From: Commensalibacter sp963921845
Lineage (GTDB): Bacteria > Pseudomonadota > Alphaproteobacteria > Acetobacterales > Acetobacteraceae
NCBI RefSeq assembly: GCF_963921845.1
Contig: NZ_CAWUGZ010000102.1
Coordinates: forward strand, 1 to 5,352
Length of the DNA: 5,352 nt
Direction of reading: 5' to 3'
Position 1 is the stretch's first letter. Every line of letters starts with the position of its first letter. This document shows, in pieces, positions 1 through 5,352 of the stretch. Position numbers and translations under genes: made by a program. The notes under the pieces are model-generated. The model was not told where the DNA came from, made no database searches, and was given only the letters and a program-made list of their open reading frames with translations.

Positions 1-191
1 ATGCATAGTTCAAATAAAAAAGAATTTATAGTTGAAAAAATATTTTTATAGTTACCAATAAATTATTATTTTATGTTATCTAAAGTAAATGGGTAATAGA
101 TTTACAAAATATATTTATCGGATAGTTTATAATCTTTAAAAATAAAATTTTTACTTTTGTAAATACATATTATATTGATAGGGAAAGAAAA
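1..191. other. AT-rich flank, no supportable gene
   Basis: Stop codons are frequent in all frames. The only reading frame open from base 1 ends at the TAG at 49-51, too short to call the end of a gene running in from outside. A weak 5-bp hairpin (150-163) lies downstream of the tRNA but has a poor T tract on the minus strand. Confidence 0.5.
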
Positions 192-267
<76 letters not shown>

Positions 268-278
268 ACGTTAAAATT

Positions 279-307
279 GATATAAACGCTTCGATTTAAA
301 AAATCAA
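279..307 (-). promoter_or_regulatory. Candidate sigma-70-type promoter for tRNA-Ala
   Basis: On the minus strand a TTGATT -35 element (302-307) and a TATATC -10 element (279-284) are separated by exactly 17 bp. Each matches the housekeeping consensus at four of six bases. The -10 ends 11 bp before the first tRNA base, so transcription would start only a few nucleotides upstream of the mature 5' end, as is usual for tRNA genes. The AT-rich background makes chance matches common; spacing and position are the main support. Confidence 0.4.
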
Positions 308-521
308 TTAATAATCTATGAAAAAAATTTAAAATTTTGTTACGAATTTAAAGAAAAATTGCAATTAAATAATTCGGTATAGGTAGAGATGGCCATGTTA
401 TTGTCAGCTCTACTAATTTTCTATCATTGAATGGTAAAATAAAAACTCATATCCATTACAAAACGTAATAATATAAATAGTTAACTTATAATTTTGCTGA
501 ATTTATTTAATGTTCAAAATC

Positions 522-534
522 AATCAACGCTTTA
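522..534 (+). promoter_or_regulatory. Candidate IHF-binding site
   Basis: The 13-mer AATCAACGCTTTA matches the IHF core consensus WATCAANNNNTTR at every defined position. IHF bends DNA and is a known partner at the Caulobacter and Rickettsia origins. In DNA this AT-rich, a match within 1 kb could arise by chance, so it is only suggestive and gains weight mainly from the origin-like context. Confidence 0.3.
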
Positions 535-693
535 CTTTTATTTTAGTTCTATAAGGGTGTTTATAATTTTAATAATTTTTTTTAAATTTATTTTTTTAAC
601 ATAGAAATAGCTTGTTCTTCTAAAAACAAAATTATCTTATCTTTTATTTTTACCAACTTTTCATTTTATCATTATCTTGTAATGCACATTTAT

Positions 694-737
694 TAGCATT
701 CATATTGATGATGAAATTAATGCGCAAATGAATGCTA
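694..737. repeat. Perfect 10-bp inverted repeat (hairpin)
   Basis: TAGCATTCAT (694-703) is the exact reverse complement of ATGAATGCTA (728-737), around a 24-base interior. Allowing one bulged A (704), three further pairs (TTG 705-707 with CAA 725-727) extend the stem. A moderately T-rich tract (about 738-750) follows on the plus strand, so it could act as a weak plus-strand terminator. No plus-strand gene precedes it. It may instead be a structural or protein-binding element of the intergenic region. Confidence 0.45.
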
Positions 738-898
738 TATATATTTTTATGTATTGTTTTTATGTCCAACCATTAACGAAATATTATTCCAACATGCCAA
801 AAAAGGATAAGTTATTGTTAGCCATAAGAATCCGAAAAAATAAAATTATTTTTTTATTTTGCAATAATTTAACAAAATAATGGTTGTGAATTTTTGAG

Positions 899-952
899 GT
901 ACATGGGGATTGTACGATACCGAAATTAGCAAAGTACTGAGTACTGGGGATT
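899..952. repeat. Two direct copies of a TGGGGATT motif
   Basis: GTACATGGGGATT (899-911) and GTACTGGGGATT (941-952) are near-identical direct repeats 42 bp apart, differing by one inserted A. Each contains TGGGGA, whose complement TCCCCA matches the W-box class of weak DnaA sites described at the Caulobacter origin. Runs of four G are scarce in this AT-rich window, which makes the paired copies noticeable. Function is inferred only. Confidence 0.45.
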
Positions 953-1105
953 ACAGGCAAATTCCAACTCTCGGTGAATTGTACACAGGCTTTATTTGAT
1001 AAAATCTGGATAAATAGAAATTTTTAAATAAATTCAAATAGTTAAAAACAGTACACATTGTGTGAAAAAAGGGGTACATTTTCTTAAAGATGGGTACCAC
1101 AGTAC
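899..1105. repeat. Cluster of nine GTAC palindromes
   Basis: GTAC begins at 899, 912, 934, 941, 981, 1051, 1074, 1094 and 1102. Three of these are AGTACT hexamers (933-938, 940-945, 1101-1106); the others include TGTACA, GGTACA (twice) and GGTACC. By hand count I find only six other GTAC tetramers in the whole window (1997, 2502, 3435, 3477, 3511, 4656), so the local density is far above the window's rate. The palindromic core suggests a dimeric DNA-binding protein or methylation target, but no protein in the window identifies which. Confidence 0.6.
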
Positions 1106-1224
1106 TAACAGACCTTATAAACACAACCTTCTAAGAATTTAAAATTTATTTTTAAAGTATGGTTATATAAAAATTCTAAATTTTGATACGCTTAATAAAA
1201 AAGAGTAAAAAGAAAGTTTCTTAA

Positions 1225-2289
1225 ATGCCATTAACGGATAAAATATTATTAAATGTATTAAAAGGACAACATAGTTGGCCACCGCCAATTTGGCTAATGA
1301 GACAAGCTGGTCGTTATTTACCTGAATTCAAAAAACTTAAACAACAGACTGATTTTTTAACACGTTGTCTTCATTCCGATTTGGCTGTAGAAATTACCTT
1401 ACAACCTCTTCAACGGTTTGCTTTTGATGCAGCGATTTTATTTTCAGATATTTTAATATTGCCCTGGGCTATGGGACAAGAATTGCATTTTGTTGAAGGA
1501 AAAGGCCCTAGATTACCTCCTATTACTTCTCAAAAAGAATTAGAATTATTAAGACCCGAAAAAATTATAGAGAAAACAGAGCCTATTCTTGAAACAATTA
1601 GAAGATTAAATTGTATATTAAATTCCACTTCTCAGACACATAAACCATCGTTAGCTTCACCTGCATTGATAGGGTTTGCTGGTTCTCCTTTTACAGTTTC
1701 TTGCTATATGATAGAAGGGGGAAGTTCAAAAGATTTTTCAATCGTTTTTCAAATGATTTATAAAAATACAGCTTTATTTAATCGTTTAATAGATCTTTTA
1801 GTTCAAACCACTGCGGATTATCTTTGTCGTCAAATTGAAGCTGGAGCAGAAGTAATTATGTTATTCGATAGTTGGGCAGGTATATTACCTATGTCTTTGT
1901 TTCAAGCATATGTTATTAATCCAACAAAGCAAATTGTGCGCCAATTACAAAAAAAACATTTTCACACTCCTATTATTGGTTTTCCACGATTAGCTGGTAC
2001 AAAATTGTTTGCTTATGTTCAACAGACAGGGTTAAAAGCAATAGGGCTTGACCAAACGGCAGATATTAATTTTTTAAATCAATATATAAATGAGGAAATA
2101 GTTTTTCAGGGAAATCTTGATCCCTTATGTTTATTAAACAATAAAAAAATCATGCAAGATGAAACGTTTAAGATTTGTCAAACTTTAAAAAATAGACCTC
2201 ATATTTTTAACCTTGGCCATGGTATTTTGCCTTCCACGCCCTTAGAAAATGTTTACCAACTTGTTGAATATTTACGGGCTTTAATATAA
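1225..2289 (+). CDS. hemE: Uroporphyrinogen decarboxylase HemE
   Basis: This cytoplasmic enzyme decarboxylates the four acetate side chains of uroporphyrinogen III to give coproporphyrinogen III in heme biosynthesis. At 354 residues it is full length for the family, a single TIM-barrel domain. Signature segments are present: PPIWLMRQAGRYLPEF (about 20-35, with substrate-binding Arg26 and Arg30), LFSDILILP with the catalytic aspartate Asp75, GSPFTVSCYMIEGG with Tyr161, DSWAG (215-219), GNLDP (about 296-300) and NLGHGI with His332. The start is fixed because an in-frame TAA (1222-1224) directly precedes the ATG and the next methionine lies inside the conserved MRQAGRY motif. The ribosome binding site is weak (AGAAAG, 1211-1216). 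A possible promoter is TTGATA (1183-1188) 17 bp from TAAAAA (1206-1211), low confidence. It is the first gene of the apparent operon. Confidence 0.97.
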   Translation: MPLTDKILLNVLKGQHSWPPPIWLMRQAGRYLPEFKKLKQQTDFLTRCLHSDLAVEITLQPLQRFAFDAAILFSDILILPWAMGQELHFVEGKGPRLPPITSQKELELLRPEKIIEKTEPILETIRRLNCILNSTSQTHKPSLASPALIGFAGSPFTVSCYMIEGGSSKDFSIVFQMIYKNTALFNRLIDLLVQTTADYLCRQIEAGAEVIMLFDSWAGILPMSLFQAYVINPTKQIVRQLQKKHFHTPIIGFPRLAGTKLFAYVQQTGLKAIGLDQTADINFLNQYINEEIVFQGNLDPLCLLNNKKIMQDETFKICQTLKNRPHIFNLGHGILPSTPLENVYQLVEYLRALI

Positions 2290-2303
2290 GAGAGTATAAT
2301 TCA

Positions 2304-3038
2304 ATGAAGAATATTTTAAAAACAACACTTTTAAACGCTCCAAAAGCAGCCCATCCAGATGGAAAATTGAAACTGGTTATTTTTGATTGCGATGGAGTTC
2401 TCGTTGAAAGTGAACATTTAGTCAGTCAAGTTATCGGCCACGAAGCAAGAATAAAAGGATGGAACATCACCGATAAACAGGCCAGAGAAATTTTTAGTGG
2501 TGTACAACTTAGGGATGTTCAAAAAGAAATACAAAAACATGTAAGCAATCCATTACCTGATGATTGGAATGTGAAAATTCATGAAAAAATTGTAGATGCT
2601 ATGCAAGGGGATGTTCAACAAATAGAAGGAGTTGAAGATATTCTACAAACTTTGCAAAAATTAAACCTTCCCTATCGTATTGGTTCGAATTCCTCAATGC
2701 GTGAAATGACCATGAAATTTACAAAGACCAATTTACAAAAATGGTTTTCAAAGGATCGTATTCATTCTGCTCATGATGTAAAACGTTCAAAACCTTTTCC
2801 CGATTTATATCTTTATGCGGCCGAGCAAGAAGGCGTTAAACCTGAAGAATGTTTCGTTATCGAAGATTCGGATACAGGTTTAAAAGCAGCTTATGATGCA
2901 GGTATGGTGTGTATTTTACTAAGAGATTTGGAAAAACCTGCTCCAAATTATCCAGGTTTGATCAGAGTAAACTCACTAAAGGAGGCTTCAAATTTCATAA
3001 CTGAAGTTTTAAAAAGTCAAAACAATTTTAAGAGGTAA
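2304..3038 (+). CDS. HAD-superfamily hydrolase, phosphoglycolate phosphatase/beta-phosphoglucomutase-like
   Basis: A probable cytoplasmic, Mg-dependent phosphatase (or phosphomutase) of the HAD superfamily; the substrate cannot be read from sequence. All four HAD motifs are visible in 244 residues: motif I DCDG (nucleophile Asp28, acid/base Asp30), motif II in IGSNSS (Ser128 or Ser130), motif III Lys163 in KPFPD, and motif IV Glu187-Asp188 in EDSDTG. A helical cap fits about residues 40-105, between motifs I and II, as in subfamily IA. About 20 residues precede the usual start of the fold and have no obvious function. The ATG is supported by a GAGAG-type ribosome binding site 9-10 bp upstream. 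It lies 14 bp after hemE and 3 bp before hemJ, so co-transcription is likely. No known heme-synthesis step needs it; it could be metabolite repair or simply co-expressed. Confidence 0.9.
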   Translation: MKNILKTTLLNAPKAAHPDGKLKLVIFDCDGVLVESEHLVSQVIGHEARIKGWNITDKQAREIFSGVQLRDVQKEIQKHVSNPLPDDWNVKIHEKIVDAMQGDVQQIEGVEDILQTLQKLNLPYRIGSNSSMREMTMKFTKTNLQKWFSKDRIHSAHDVKRSKPFPDLYLYAAEQEGVKPEECFVIEDSDTGLKAAYDAGMVCILLRDLEKPAPNYPGLIRVNSLKEASNFITEVLKSQNNFKR

Positions 3039-3041
3039 TCA

Positions 3042-3491
3042 ATGATTACGGTCCTTGTTCCTTATGTTTTGTGGTTAAAAGCAATTCATATAATTACAGT
3101 GATTGCATGGATGGCTGGACAATTTTATTTACCTAGATTATTTGTTTATCACTGCCAAACCAACTTAGGATCTGAGGAGAGTGAACGTTTCAAAATTATG
3201 GAATACAAGTTATTACGCATGATTATTAACCCTGCTATGACTGCTTCTTTTGTTTCGGGTATAGTGTTGGCTATTATTCCTGGTGTAATTGATTATCATA
3301 CGTATTGGTGGATTGTTAAACTTGTTTGTTTGTTTGTTTTAACAGGATATCATGGAATGTGTTCTCGTTGGCGTCGTCAATTTGAGATCGATCAGAATAT
3401 TCATTCTGAAAAATTTTATCGTTATATGAATGAAGTACCAACAATCTTAATGATTACTATTGTTATTATGGTTGTTGTACAGCCCTTTTAG
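3042..3491 (+). CDS. hemJ: Protoporphyrinogen IX oxidase HemJ
   Basis: An integral inner-membrane protein of the HemJ/UPF0093 family, which oxidises protoporphyrinogen IX to protoporphyrin IX, the penultimate step of heme synthesis. The 149-residue length is typical. About four membrane helices are predicted (roughly 8-28, 62-82, 88-105 and 131-147). Family signatures are LKAIHIITVIAWMAG (12-26, with His16 a likely heme-ligand candidate), FYLPRLFVYH (28-37), WWIVKL followed by LTGYHG (100-105), RWRRQF (109-114) and the C-terminal NEVPTILMI...VVVQPF. Family members as I recall them usually end in KPF rather than QPF, a minor variation. AAGAGG, formed by the last sense codons of the HAD gene, is a strong ribosome binding site 6 bp before the ATG, which supports tight translational linkage. 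Presence of HemJ implies HemG and HemY may be absent from this genome. Confidence 0.95.
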   Translation: MITVLVPYVLWLKAIHIITVIAWMAGQFYLPRLFVYHCQTNLGSEESERFKIMEYKLLRMIINPAMTASFVSGIVLAIIPGVIDYHTYWWIVKLVCLFVLTGYHGMCSRWRRQFEIDQNIHSEKFYRYMNEVPTILMITIVIMVVVQPF

Positions 3492-3500
3492 GAAAATTAA

Positions 3501-4460
3501 ATGAAGTTTTGTACTTCTTATGAAGATATTGTTCAAGCATCAAATATTTTAAAAACTAAAGCCGTTCAAACACCTGTTTTTACGTCTAGAACTGCTAATC
3601 AACTTTCAAATGCAACGCTTTACTTTAAATGTGAAAATTATCAGCATGTAGGTGCTTTTAAATTTAGAGGGGCTTTCAATGCAATCGCTAAATTATCCGA
3701 AGATCAAAAAAAAAGAGGCGTAATTGCTTATTCGTCGGGCAATCATGCTCAAGCAGTAGCATATGCTAGTAAATTACATAACATTCCTGCTCTTATTGTT
3801 ATGCCCTATGATGCACCTAAAATTAAAATGGCTGCAACAAAGGAATATGGTGCTGAAATTTATCATTACGACCGTTACACTGAAAATAGAGAAACTATAG
3901 CCAAAACAATTGCTGACGATAGAGGTTTAACCCTTATTCCTCCTTACGATCATCCCGATGTTATTGCTGGTCAAGGAACATGTGCAAAAGAATTGATTGA
4001 AGAAGTAGGCGAGCTGGATTATTTATTTGTTCCCTTAGGTGGAGGGGGATTGTTAGCGGGTTCTTTACTTTCCGCAAAACATTTACTTCCTTCTATACGT
4101 GTTATTGGAATAGAGCCCGAAGCGGGTAATGATGTGCAACAATCCCTCAAAAAAGGAGAAATTGTTGAAATACCTACACCAAAATCAATAGCAGATGGTG
4201 CAGTTACTACACATGTTGGTTACCATAATTTTGAAATTATTCGCCATTATGTTAACGATATCATAACAGTTCCTGATAAACCTTTGATTGAAATGATGAA
4301 ATTTTTTGCTGAACGAATGAAAATGATTGTAGAACCAACAGGTTGTCTAGCTGCTGCAGCGGTGATGGAAAAATATTTGCCGGTAAGGCAGAAGAAAATA
4401 GGTATTATCGTAAGTGGTGGCAATGTAGATATGCAACAATTCGCTTATTGGATGGGTTAA
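3501..4460 (+). CDS. PLP-dependent serine/threonine dehydratase or serine racemase-like enzyme
   Basis: A fold-type II, pyridoxal-phosphate enzyme of 319 residues without a C-terminal ACT-like regulatory domain, unlike biosynthetic IlvA. Visible motifs are GAFKFRGAFN with Schiff-base Lys54, SSGNHAQ (78-84) with Ser79 aligning with the second catalytic residue (Ser84) of mammalian serine racemase, the phosphate-binding GGGG loop (180-183), and SGGNVD (305-310) with Ser305 contacting the cofactor ring. EPEAGND (Glu205, Gly209, Asp211) matches the divalent-cation site of serine racemase, and IADGA lies further on. This favours the serine racemase / threo-3-hydroxyaspartate ammonia-lyase branch over TdcB. 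The reaction could be dehydration of L-serine, L-threonine or hydroxyaspartate, or serine racemisation; sequence alone does not decide. It starts 9 bp after hemJ with a GGA-type ribosome binding site and is last in the operon. Confidence 0.9.
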   Translation: MKFCTSYEDIVQASNILKTKAVQTPVFTSRTANQLSNATLYFKCENYQHVGAFKFRGAFNAIAKLSEDQKKRGVIAYSSGNHAQAVAYASKLHNIPALIVMPYDAPKIKMAATKEYGAEIYHYDRYTENRETIAKTIADDRGLTLIPPYDHPDVIAGQGTCAKELIEEVGELDYLFVPLGGGGLLAGSLLSAKHLLPSIRVIGIEPEAGNDVQQSLKKGEIVEIPTPKSIADGAVTTHVGYHNFEIIRHYVNDIITVPDKPLIEMMKFFAERMKMIVEPTGCLAAAAVMEKYLPVRQKKIGIIVSGGNVDMQQFAYWMG

Positions 4461-4485
4461 ATACATATCCAATAAGCCCTATTTT
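4443..4485 (+). terminator. Rho-independent-type terminator of the hemE operon, overlapping the last gene
   Basis: GCTTATTGGAT (4443-4453) and ATCCAATAAGC (4467-4477) form a perfect 11-bp stem around a 13-base loop, followed by CCTATTTT (4478-4485). The 5' arm lies within the final codons of the PLP-enzyme gene and the stop codon lies in the loop. The T tract is short and interrupted, so efficiency may be moderate. On the minus strand no T run follows the hairpin, so any role in ending the convergent gene is less likely. Confidence 0.7.
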
Positions 4486-4501
4486 CAATCCAGAAAGTAA
4501 T

Positions 4502-5266
4502 TTAATTGCATTTGACCCATTGATCTGAAACAGTGTCTTTTTGTAAAAAAGATTGAGCTAACGTTATATTTTGTTTAAGGCAAATATGTTGTGTTTCAAT
4601 TAATTTACGAAGCAAATTATTTTTATTACAATCGTCAGTATTATGCTTTTTTTGCGTACATTGATCGAAGGTATAAGCATATTGCCTATAAATAGGAAAA
4701 AGAGCAGTGGTAAAAATATCAGGAATAGGCATAGTTGAATAGTAATCGAGTTTAGGAGAAAAAGGCGGAGGTAAAAGAATGTAATGATCTTTGGCAAAAT
4801 TTTCTAAAGATAATAACGTATGATTAATATCATCTATTGAAATAGAAAGTTTTTTGTTATCATCAAAAAAAACCATTACTGTATTATTTTTTTTGATTTC
4901 TTTAAAAAAATCTAGACTATCAAGTGCTTCTAAGGTGGTTTGATAAATCAATTTATCTTTCGTTTGAATTAGTTGGTGATTAAAATCACCGATATTTAAT
5001 TCAAGAAAAGGTTCATTTTGATAAAGAAATTGATGAAAATTAACCTGCAAAATTAAAGAGTATTGATTAGGTTTTATAGTTAATGAAAAAGGCAAATTTG
5101 TTTTATTTAGGTTTAAAATAATTTTGTTATAATATTCGTATAAATCCCATGAACCTAATGGTTCTTTTTTAATAAAAAAAATATCATTTTCCTCTTTTTT
5201 AGATATAGAAAATGCATTTGTAATGCTCATTAAAAAAATAATAAAAAATAATAAAAACCTATTCAT
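4502..5266 (-). CDS. Hypothetical exported protein with four C-terminal cysteines
   Basis: I do not recognise this 254-residue protein. The N-terminus is a clear Sec signal peptide: MNR, a hydrophobic core (about 4-15), then TNAFS, with likely cleavage after Ala18 or Ser20. No lipobox cysteine and no further membrane helix is apparent, so a periplasmic or secreted location is inferred. The mature part is rich in Lys, Asn, Ile and Leu, with a proline-rich turn (LLPPPFSPKL, about 160-170). Exactly four cysteines occur, all in the last 52 residues (203, 213, 229, 253), suggesting two disulfides in a small C-terminal module ending WVKCN. The start is well supported by GAGGA (plus-strand 5272-5276) 5 bp before the ATG. 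It converges on the hemE operon with 41 bp between the stop codons and is probably transcribed alone. Confidence 0.8.
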   Translation of the reverse strand: MNRFLLFFIIFLMSITNAFSISKKEENDIFFIKKEPLGSWDLYEYYNKIILNLNKTNLPFSLTIKPNQYSLILQVNFHQFLYQNEPFLELNIGDFNHQLIQTKDKLIYQTTLEALDSLDFFKEIKKNNTVMVFFDDNKKLSISIDDINHTLLSLENFAKDHYILLPPPFSPKLDYYSTMPIPDIFTTALFPIYRQYAYTFDQCTQKKHNTDDCNKNNLLRKLIETQHICLKQNITLAQSFLQKDTVSDQWVKCN

Positions 5267-5352
5267 AAAAATCCTCGTCTAATGATAATTTAATCAAATT
5301 ATTTCAATATTTTATTACCATGAAATTAAACAATTAACGAGTAGGTTCATAC

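Larger units (their letters stand above)
268..1224. other. Large gene-free region upstream of hemE; candidate replication origin
   Basis: I see no convincing coding region in this stretch of about 957 bp. Most of 268-890 is extremely AT-rich. From about 890 to 1125 the composition becomes less AT-rich and motif-dense, and 1130-1224 is very AT-rich again, which could serve as an unwinding element. DnaA-box-like 9-mers are TTTTTCACA (minus, 1061-1069; exact match to TTWTNCACA), TTATCCAGA (minus, 1005-1013; one mismatch), TTGTACACA (plus, 979-987; one mismatch), TTATAAACA (plus, 1115-1123; one mismatch) and TAATGCACA (plus, 680-688; one mismatch). Two TGGGGA hexamers (904-909 and 945-950) are the complement of the TCCCCA 'W-box' weak DnaA site that I recall from Caulobacter. 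One exact match to the IHF core consensus lies at 522-534. In Caulobacter the origin directly adjoins hemE, and this is reported as conserved in Rickettsia. Origin function here is inference. Alternatives are a regulatory region, an unrecognised RNA, or decayed coding DNA. Confidence 0.4.

Noticed and set aside
1..51. Open frame from the window edge as the tail of a gene
   Set aside because: It is only 16 codons before a stop, with A/T-driven residues, and there is no way to tell it from noise.
150..163. Possible tRNA-Ala terminator hairpin
   Set aside because: The stem is only five AT-rich pairs and is not followed by a proper T run on the minus strand.
383..413. GTAGAG...CTCTAC hairpin with a 19-base loop, followed by TAATTTT
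   Set aside because: The stem has only six pairs plus one G-U, the loop is long, and no gene precedes it; likely chance.
389..430. Short ATG frame encoding 13 mostly hydrophobic residues
   Set aside because: It has no ribosome binding site and such a short frame is expected by chance.
767..886. CAACCATTA (767-775) and TAATGGTTG (878-886) inverted repeat
   Set aside because: A 9-bp match separated by more than 100 bp is expected by chance in a region of this size.
1134..1177. AGAATTT...AAATTCT inverted repeat before hemE
   Set aside because: Seven A/T-rich pairs with a long interior are unremarkable in DNA of this composition.
268..1224. CtrA sites (TTAA-N7-TTAA) and CcrM GANTC sites as origin support
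   Set aside because: I found no clean CtrA pair, TTAA is trivial in AT-rich DNA, and only one GANTC (828-832) was noted.
4343..4528. 61-residue plus-strand open frame overlapping the end of the PLP-enzyme gene
   Set aside because: It lies in another frame of a well-supported gene, has no recognisable protein features, and runs through the terminator hairpin.
4600..4797. 65-residue minus-strand open frame with hydrophobic residues
   Set aside because: It is a shifted frame inside the exported-protein gene on the same strand; its hydrophobicity follows from T-rich codons.

Overview
The window is very AT-rich and looks like a chromosomal segment from an AT-rich, probably host-associated alphaproteobacterium. 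The evidence is protein-level similarity recalled from memory: HemE, a HemJ-type (not HemG/HemY) protoporphyrinogen oxidase, and a HAD hydrolase that reads like proteins of acetic acid bacteria. Placement within the Acetobacteraceae (for example near Commensalibacter) is a guess; Holosporales- or Rickettsiales-like lineages are not excluded.

Layout. Bases 1-191 are AT-rich with no supportable gene. A minus-strand tRNA-Ala (anticodon GGC) occupies 192-267, with a candidate promoter just to its right. Bases 268-1224 form a gene-free stretch of about 957 bp. Its right third (about 890-1125) is less AT-rich than its surroundings and holds nine GTAC tetramers in about 207 bp, two copies of a TGGGGATT motif, and several DnaA-box-like sequences. 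Because hemE directly flanks the replication origin in Caulobacter, and the arrangement is reported as conserved in Rickettsia, this gap is the best candidate in the window for something beyond routine annotation: a possible chromosomal origin.

Bases 1225-4460 carry four closely spaced plus-strand genes (gaps of 14, 3 and 9 bp) that look like one operon: hemE, a HAD phosphatase-like gene, hemJ, and a PLP-dependent serine/threonine dehydratase or serine-racemase-like gene. A strong 11-bp hairpin begins inside the last codons of the fourth gene and probably terminates the operon. A convergent minus-strand gene (4502-5266) encodes an unrecognised exported protein with a signal peptide and four cysteines, all near its C-terminus. 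Bases 5267-5352 hold its ribosome binding site and AT-rich upstream DNA.

Functionally, HemE makes coproporphyrinogen III from uroporphyrinogen III and HemJ oxidises protoporphyrinogen IX to protoporphyrin IX, so the operon supplies two non-consecutive steps of heme synthesis. The HAD and PLP enzymes have no obvious role in that pathway and may be co-transcribed passengers. No mobile element, CRISPR array, phage gene or clear defence system is visible.
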